This document shows, one piece after another, positions 59,990 through 64,000 of a DNA stretch of 64,000 nt. The notes below the pieces were generated by a model that saw only the letters and a list, made by a program, of their open reading frames with translations, had not been told where the DNA came from and searched no databases. The DNA lies in contig CAYQTE010000014.1 of NCBI GenBank assembly GCA_964420285.1, positions 22,060-86,059 of the forward strand, in the 5' to 3' direction. Position 1 is the first letter of the stretch; each line of letters starts with the position of its first letter. Both the position numbers and the translations under genes were made by a program. This DNA comes from CAYQTE01 sp964420285. GTDB lineage: Bacteria > Planctomycetota > Phycisphaerae > Tepidisphaerales > Tepidisphaeraceae.

Positions 59990-60079
59990 TTTTCAAAATC
60001 GTGCGCTCGCTTCGCTCGCGGAAGAAAGAGGTAAAAGAGTAAAGGATCAAGTTGTAAGAGTCCTGGCCACGCGGAAGCC
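59990..60079 (-). repeat. Conserved 3' flank of variable region 4
   Basis: Fourth copy, essentially identical to copy 2 over the stop codon, purine tract and mirror repeat. It ends immediately before the ribosome-binding site of the HEAT-like gene. Confidence 0.85.
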
Positions 60080-60745
60080 GAAGTAGCCGAAGCGGATGCC
60101 CGGGCCGCCGTGGACGCGGCAGGCGCACCGGAAGTAGTCGAGGCCGTCGTTGCCCCACGAGCCGCCACGCAGCACACGCGAAGCGCCCGATGACGCCTTC
60201 GGCATTGTCAGGTCTCCCGCCTTGTAGCGTCCGTACGCGCCGCTCTCCCACGCATCCACACACCACTCCCATACGTTCCCGCTCATCTGATAGTGGCCCC
60301 ACAGGCTGCTTCCCTTTGGGTAACTCCACACACTCGCCGTCGTCTCGCTTTTCTTGTTCTCGGAGTTCCGGCACTTCTTCTCGTCCCATTCCTTACCCCA
60401 CGGGTATTCCCTTCCGTCCACGCCTCGCGATCCCTTCTCCCATTCCAATTCACTTGGCAGCCTCAAGCCCGCCCACTTGCAGTACGCCTGGGCATCCTCC
60501 CAACTCACATCCGTCACAGGATGGGTTGATTTCGTCTCATAGAAGCTGTTGTCGGGCTTCCGGTGGCCCGTTGCCTTCATGAACCTCATGTACTGCCCGT
60601 TCGTCACAGGGTGTATCCCTAGGTAATACGCGGGCAACTCCACGGCGAACGGTGGATTCTCGCCGGCCAGAAACTTCCCGGCCGGTACCAGAAGCAACAG
60701 GCTCCCGTCTTTAGCGTTCTCGATCAGCCACTGGGGCAGGGGCAT
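60047..60745 (-). CDS. FGE/C-type-lectin-fold DGR target protein 4
   Basis: A 232-residue paralog, the shortest: MPLPQWLIENAKDGSLLLLV leads straight into the FGE fold. The core is ~90% like target 3 by eye (KATGHRKPDNSFYETKSTHP, WGHYQMSGNVWEWCVDAWES). The start was set at 60745 because GGGAGG lies 7 bases upstream; the longer frame would overlap the RHH gene. The variable region of 25 codons precedes GFRVARTLTT. It is the second gene of the operon, after the RHH gene by 22 bases. Confidence 0.9.
   Translation of the reverse strand: MPLPQWLIENAKDGSLLLLVPAGKFLAGENPPFAVELPAYYLGIHPVTNGQYMRFMKATGHRKPDNSFYETKSTHPVTDVSWEDAQAYCKWAGLRLPSELEWEKGSRGVDGREYPWGKEWDEKKCRNSENKKSETTASVWSYPKGSSLWGHYQMSGNVWEWCVDAWESGAYGRYKAGDLTMPKASSGASRVLRGGSWGNDGLDYFRCACRVHGGPGIRFGYFGFRVARTLTT
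60080..60154 (-). other. DGR variable region 4 (25 codons)
   Basis: Encodes GNDGLDYFRCACRVHGGPGI followed by RFGYF. Retains one AAC codon (Asn), the presumed unmutated template state; several positions show GGC where others have GAC. Confidence 0.88.
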
Positions 60746-60767
60746 GGGCGACCTCCCTCGACGCGCA

Positions 60768-60989
60768 TCACGACCTGGATCGTTTGGCGCCCGGCGCCTT
60801 GTCCGTCCGCCCCTTGAGGCCCAGTTCACGCTCGATCAGCGCCTCGACCCACTGCTGGATCGAGGTATCCTGCTCGGCCACGCGAATGCGCAGGGCCTTG
60901 TGCGTCCCCATCGCCAGCCGCACGATGATCGTCCGGCTGGTTTCCGTGTCCCGTGGTGTTGGCTCTTGAGGGGCTTCCATGGCTGCCAT
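60768..60989 (-). CDS. Ribbon-helix-helix-type small protein, first gene of the DGR-target operon
   Basis: A 73-residue protein. TSRTIIVRLAMGTHKALRIR VAEQDTS and IQQWVEALIERELG fit a CopG/HicB-like ribbon-helix-helix: one beta strand and two helices. RHH proteins usually bind short AT-rich operators and often autoregulate; an AT-rich region with a promoter lies directly upstream. No toxin partner is adjacent. The C-terminus is basic (RTDKAPGAKRSRS). Confidence 0.72.
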   Translation of the reverse strand: MAAMEAPQEPTPRDTETSRTIIVRLAMGTHKALRIRVAEQDTSIQQWVEALIERELGLKGRTDKAPGAKRSRS

Positions 60990-61054
60990 GATTCACACTC
61001 GCTGAAGGTGTCCGTTCAGGTCCAAATTCCCGCCACGCGGCGGATTTGTGATTG

Positions 61055-61082
61055 ATAATAATCTTTGATTTTATAATGTCAA
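61055..61082 (-). promoter_or_regulatory. Promoter of the DGR-target operon with overlapping dyad
   Basis: Minus-strand TTGACA (61082-61077), 16-base spacer, TATTAT (61060-61055), ~65 bases ahead of the RHH ATG, in a sharply AT-rich pocket. GATT-GATAAT-AATC (61050-61063) overlaps the -10 and could be an RHH operator. Confidence 0.6.
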
Positions 61083-61336
61083 GGATAATTCGCATTCAAA
61101 TCGGCCAGGCGAAAACGACGTTACCGATCGCCCGCTTCGGCGATCTACGGGCGGACGTCACCTTTCAGCGTGCTCAATTCACGGCGAGCGTGTCAGAGTT
61201 GTCAGAGAATCGGTGGTAAACCGTGGAAATTCTGCTAAAATATGGGAACTCTGGAAAGCCCAGAGGTAGCCAGTCTGACGCAGTAAATCCTGCTTGCCCC
61301 GGAACTTATGGTATCCGGTAGGGCCCCGACTTCTGG
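61083..61336. other. Intergenic region, island right edge
   Basis: No gene supported. Contains AAAATATGGGAACTCTGG near 61232, similar to the AAAATATAGAAACTGTCCGG stretch at the left island edge (~46073), which supports related boundary sequences. Confidence 0.45.
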
Positions 61337-61380
61337 GGCCTCCGGAGCCGAAGGTTGTGGGTCCGACTCCCACCGGGGAC
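61337..61380 (+). tRNA. tRNA-Arg(CCG) 3' fragment (degenerate)
   Basis: GGCCTCCGGAGCCGAAGG is the anticodon arm of a tRNA-Arg(CCG); a T arm GTGGG-TCCGACT-CCCAC and acceptor end CGGGGAC follow. The T loop departs from TTCRANY, and the 5' half (acceptor and D arm) is missing, so it is a fragment, as often left at element integration sites. Confidence 0.65.
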
Positions 61381-61729
61381 ATTCAGGGGGCGTCCAGGCC
61401 GTGAAGCTCCGAGTTGGGGGGTCTCAGGAAAGAGCGCCATCTTAACACAGGGCTTGGCGCCCAAGTCCTCAGTTGCGCCTCTGCCACCGACCGAGCGCGC
61501 GTCAGAACCGTCGCGGCGCTTCATCTTTCCATAACGCAGTCATAACACGCTTGCAACACAATAACAACACATCAGTAACAAACACATACCATCTTGGCAA
61601 TAACGGCACCAAAATGGTAGGCGTTGATGCTAACCACAGAGTGCACGCTGAGTTGCGCTCGGCTCGTGTTCGCGGGGAACGAAATAAAGGTCCCGCGAGT
61701 CGTTGCAGGTTTGTCTCGATCGGAACCGG
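61381..61729. other. Unassigned region between tRNA fragment and transposase relic
   Basis: A low-GC patch at 61545-61640 with many AAC/ACA triplets. Reading frames on both strands have no recognisable domain. It lacks the constant bases of the variable regions, so it is not a template repeat. Confidence 0.4.
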
Positions 61730-62039
61730 GCGTCTTAGCCATCCCAACGGCCGCCCGCGGGGTCGGAGCGACGCCTGCAATCCCAGCGACCGGGCCCTCT
61801 GTTCCACCCAAGCGCCGCTGCCCACCGGACGGCTGCGCACGATCGCATCGCGTATCACTGTCTCCTCATCCCGGTCGCCCGGCAAGTTCACCGTCGCCCG
61901 CCATCGGCTCGGACACGCCACCGGCCCATCGCTCAGCATCGGATACGGTTGGTTTCTGGAAGAGCCGGAGCTGGCCGTTGGCGCGGCTCAGAGCGTGATA
62001 GACCAGTCCGCCGGCTGCGTTTCGAGCGACGGGAGGCAT
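61730..62039 (-). pseudogene. REP-associated tyrosine transposase (RAYT), internally deleted and frameshifted
   Basis: The minus strand from 62039 reads MPPVARNAAGGLVYHALSRA, then NGQLRLFQK, the typical N-terminus of an IS200-like RAYT. After ~35 residues the frame changes, and from ~61939 the C-terminus appears: RWRATVNLP, ETVIRDAIVRSRPVGSGAWV and LGLQASLRPRGRP. The central catalytic part (HUH motif and Tyr) is deleted, so it is dead. It lies just outside the right edge of the DGR-target operon. Confidence 0.75.
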
Positions 62040-62206
62040 GGAGAGCCCCTATCGCTCGCCGTCCGGCCCGTAAGGCTCGCGGAACTTTTGGTTGGTTCCA
62101 TTGTACAGTCGTGGCGCGTTCAGTCATTCGGCGACGTTTGTTTGCGGTACGAGGCGAAAACCCGGCGATGGCCGTGAGCGTTCATGAGCGCAAATCAGTT
62201 CGGGCC

Positions 62207-63487
62207 TCACGGCTTGGTGGTCGAAGATTCCGTTGAGACCAACTTCCCATCCTTGTAATGAAAAATCTCAGACCCTGCCATGCTGGTGAGCATCTCGCCC
62301 CAAAACAGGCCTGTACCGGCGGGCTTGATATGCACAAACGTCCCTTGCCACGGCTTGTCGTCGCGATAGACGCCGTCGTCCACCAGGGCGCCGTTGCTAT
62401 CCCAACTTTGGCAGAGGCCGTCCATCATGTTGTCCTTTAGGTTGTAAAGCGACTTCTTCCTGCCGTCCGGATAATAGGTGATCTCCCAGCCGGTTTGCAG
62501 GTCGTACAGAGGGGTGTCGGTGTGTGCGTACGTCCACTGGCCCTGGCTGGTATTGTGGCCGTCCTCGTCGTATCCGATCCATATGTACGAATTGCCTCTG
62601 TGGATTTCCACGCTTCGACAATGGCCGTCGGCGTACCACTGCGTCTGCGAGCATTCGATGCCATTCATGAACAGCTCGTCCCGTTCTCTATTGCCGTTGT
62701 CGTAGAACATCGTGAATCGCACGGGAATATCGCCGTCAAAGACATATTCGTTTTGCTTTTTGCCATTGGGATAGAAACTGTCCTTGTGTTGCAGTTCGGC
62801 AAGCATCGGGTACTTTGTCTTCAGGTCGGCAATCATTCGGTGGTCCGGATCGGCGACAAGTTCGGCATCCAAAACGACGTAATTCGTTGTCAGAGGCGTG
62901 TCCCTTGCCTTGTCGGTGTAGGCGATTGAGGCGGGGATCGTCATCCCGCGGAAATCTGTCAATTTGTCGAACTTTTCCTCAAAAGAGGCGCCATGCGCCT
63001 CTAAATTATCTTTGGTCGCGCCGAATTGGCCATCGTGCGCAAGTCGCCTGGCAACGGCGGGCGTGCCTGAGGTGTCGGTGTACCCGCCGCCACCACCGCC
63101 GCGCCCGCCCCGATCTTCCGACCACGACTCGTCCTCCGCGCCGCTCCAGTAGGGGGTCATGATCTGCACGTCCCACGAGAATCTCCGATCGCCCGCCGCG
63201 CCGTCCCACGTTCGCCGGTAATAGTCGCCGCGTCCGTCAATCAAGATCTCAAATTCGCCTTTGCTGGCAAGGACCGTGTATGTCCCCGTGAGGCGCAAAA
63301 CGCTGGAATCCCTCGGTACAGCCTGTGCGGAAGGCTCGGTTGCGGCACCCGCCGAACCGCGGAAAGCCGCTGGAGCACCAGCCGTTCCGGCTCCCGGAGG
63401 CGAGTGGGCGCAGCCGTAGGCGATCAGGACAAATCCGGCCAGCCAGCAGCGGAATGGAACAGGGGCGCACCTGGATCGTAGACGCAT
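62207..63487 (-). CDS. Lipoprotein with MORN-like repeats
   Basis: A 426-residue protein with lipobox AGFVLIAYGCAHS. A Gly/Ala linker follows, then a domain of unknown function. The C-terminal half has MORN-variant repeats (YPDGRKKSLYNLKDNMMDGL, CQSWDSNGALVDDGVYRDDK), as in YwqK-type proteins. MORN sheets often mediate protein or surface contacts. Start at 63487 places the signal peptide at the N-terminus. Not part of the DGR operon: separated by the transposase relic and ~1.2 kb. Confidence 0.75.
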   Translation of the reverse strand: MRLRSRCAPVPFRCWLAGFVLIAYGCAHSPPGAGTAGAPAAFRGSAGAATEPSAQAVPRDSSVLRLTGTYTVLASKGEFEILIDGRGDYYRRTWDGAAGDRRFSWDVQIMTPYWSGAEDESWSEDRGGRGGGGGGYTDTSGTPAVARRLAHDGQFGATKDNLEAHGASFEEKFDKLTDFRGMTIPASIAYTDKARDTPLTTNYVVLDAELVADPDHRMIADLKTKYPMLAELQHKDSFYPNGKKQNEYVFDGDIPVRFTMFYDNGNRERDELFMNGIECSQTQWYADGHCRSVEIHRGNSYIWIGYDEDGHNTSQGQWTYAHTDTPLYDLQTGWEITYYPDGRKKSLYNLKDNMMDGLCQSWDSNGALVDDGVYRDDKPWQGTFVHIKPAGTGLFWGEMLTSMAGSEIFHYKDGKLVSTESSTTKP

Positions 63488-64000
63488 TAGCAGCCATTCC
63501 CTTCTAGTCGCCACGCGGCGCAAACTGACGCCCCCGCGACCCTCCGGGGCCGGCCGGGATGTCCACGCTGGGCGGCACAACCATTGTACCCAAGTTCGCC
63601 CGTGCGTGTTGCCTCCACATTCCGCCCGGCCGGCGGGAAACGACCGGCCCGGCCGGACCGCGGGCGCGAGGCGGAGGACGCAACCGGAAAAGAGCGATGG
63701 CCAGCCAAACCGTGGCGCCAGCGGGCCGGAAGATTATTCCCTTGCAAAAGAGCCACACTGTTTGGTATAAGTACGTAATAGAACAAATGGCCGTGGAACA
63801 TGAATAATGCAAAGGAAAGGCTGGTTCATGGCAGCGTCACTGGGTCACCCCGTCACCTTGTCACCCTGTCACCCCTCCCCCCCCTACGTTGCATTCGGGG
63901 ACATCTGGGGACAGATGGAAGCAATGGATAATGGACAATGGACAGTGGACAGTGGACAATGAGCAGAATACGGCAATTATCCATTATCAATTATGCACTA
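63488..64000. other. Intergenic region with simple repeats
   Basis: Contains GTCACC heptads at 63837-63875 like those at 10.1 kb, and near 63930-63962 tandem GGACAATGGACAGTGGACAG units followed by an ATTATCCATTATCAATTATG tract, which is an inverted counterpart of GATAATGGACAATGG. No gene is supported; the right edge is open. Confidence 0.6.

Noticed and set aside
47564..60079. Shared flank considered as a rho-independent terminator
   Set aside because: No strong GC hairpin followed by a T run in coding orientation; the repeat is mirror/direct, and genes continue downstream with short gaps.
61545..61640. AAC-rich stretch considered as a DGR template repeat
   Set aside because: It lacks the constant bases shared by the variable regions (no TTCCGG, TGCGCC or GTGGCCAGG), so it cannot template them.
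61473..62177. Plus-strand open frame of 234 codons
   Set aside because: Opposes the recognisable RAYT remnant on the minus strand and has no ribosome-binding site or domain.

Overview
The window looks like chromosomal DNA from a GC-rich planctomycete, most likely of the class Phycisphaerae. This is inferred from gene content: short proteins ending in a CxxCGYDLRATPxRCPECG-type zinc ribbon, a B12-dependent ribonucleotide reductase with ThyX, a type IV pilus/type II secretion machine with many prepilins, a family 2A encapsulin, and abundant short palindromic and ATCCGTG repeats. No rRNA or ribosomal protein gene is present to confirm it.

Layout. 0-2.1 kb (minus): nucleotide metabolism, namely an nrdJ gene interrupted by an intein that runs off the left edge, and dcd. 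2.7-10.1 kb (mostly plus): a zinc-ribbon membrane protein, an Mrr-like nuclease, thyX, a LOG-family protein, then homoserine dehydrogenase and a cofactor-independent phosphoglycerate mutase. 10.3-18.1 kb (plus): an ECF sigma factor, two secretin-N-domain proteins separated by near-identical palindromic repeats, and a 1606-residue anti-sigma/DUF4349 membrane protein. 18.1-18.7 kb: a DUF559 nuclease gene bracketed by inverted copies of the same repeat family. 18.8-20.8 kb: a GH35 beta-galactosidase, followed by tRNA-Arg(UCG). 21.3-29.3 kb: a sulfur region with O-acetylhomoserine sulfhydrylase, cysteine synthase, a DUF3034 outer-membrane protein, an XRE regulator, and a family 2A encapsulin with its cysteine desulfurase cargo. 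29.5-45.8 kb: a divergent pilus/secretion locus (GspF, four prepilin-like proteins and a TMTC-like membrane protein on minus; PilMN-like, PilO-like, PilT, PilB, PilP-like, secretin and a lipoprotein on plus).

46.2-61.4 kb is the most unusual part: an apparent 15-gene minus-strand operon, flanked by tRNA-Arg 3'-end relics and an internally deleted RAYT transposase. It encodes an RHH protein, four paralogous FGE/C-type-lectin-fold proteins, a HEAT-like protein, GrpE, an Hsp70 with a Cys-rich insertion, three Ycf46-type AAA+ ATPases (one fused to a kinase-like domain lacking the usual VAIK lysine), DUF2997, DUF1257 (Ycf35-like), an NrdG-like radical SAM protein and an FHA protein. The four FGE genes end in variable regions whose hypervariable codons are all NNC, while the surrounding bases are fixed and a ~90-bp 3' flank is shared. 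This is the signature of adenine-directed mutagenesis of AAC codons by a diversity-generating retroelement (DGR). No reverse transcriptase or template repeat was seen in the window, so the four targets would have to be diversified in trans.

Working model (inference): the diversified lectin-fold proteins act as changeable recognition modules. They are wired to AAA+/chaperone NTPases and a kinase-FHA signalling pair in a conflict or sensing system related to published DGR-linked NTPase conflict systems, but with an unfamiliar component list.
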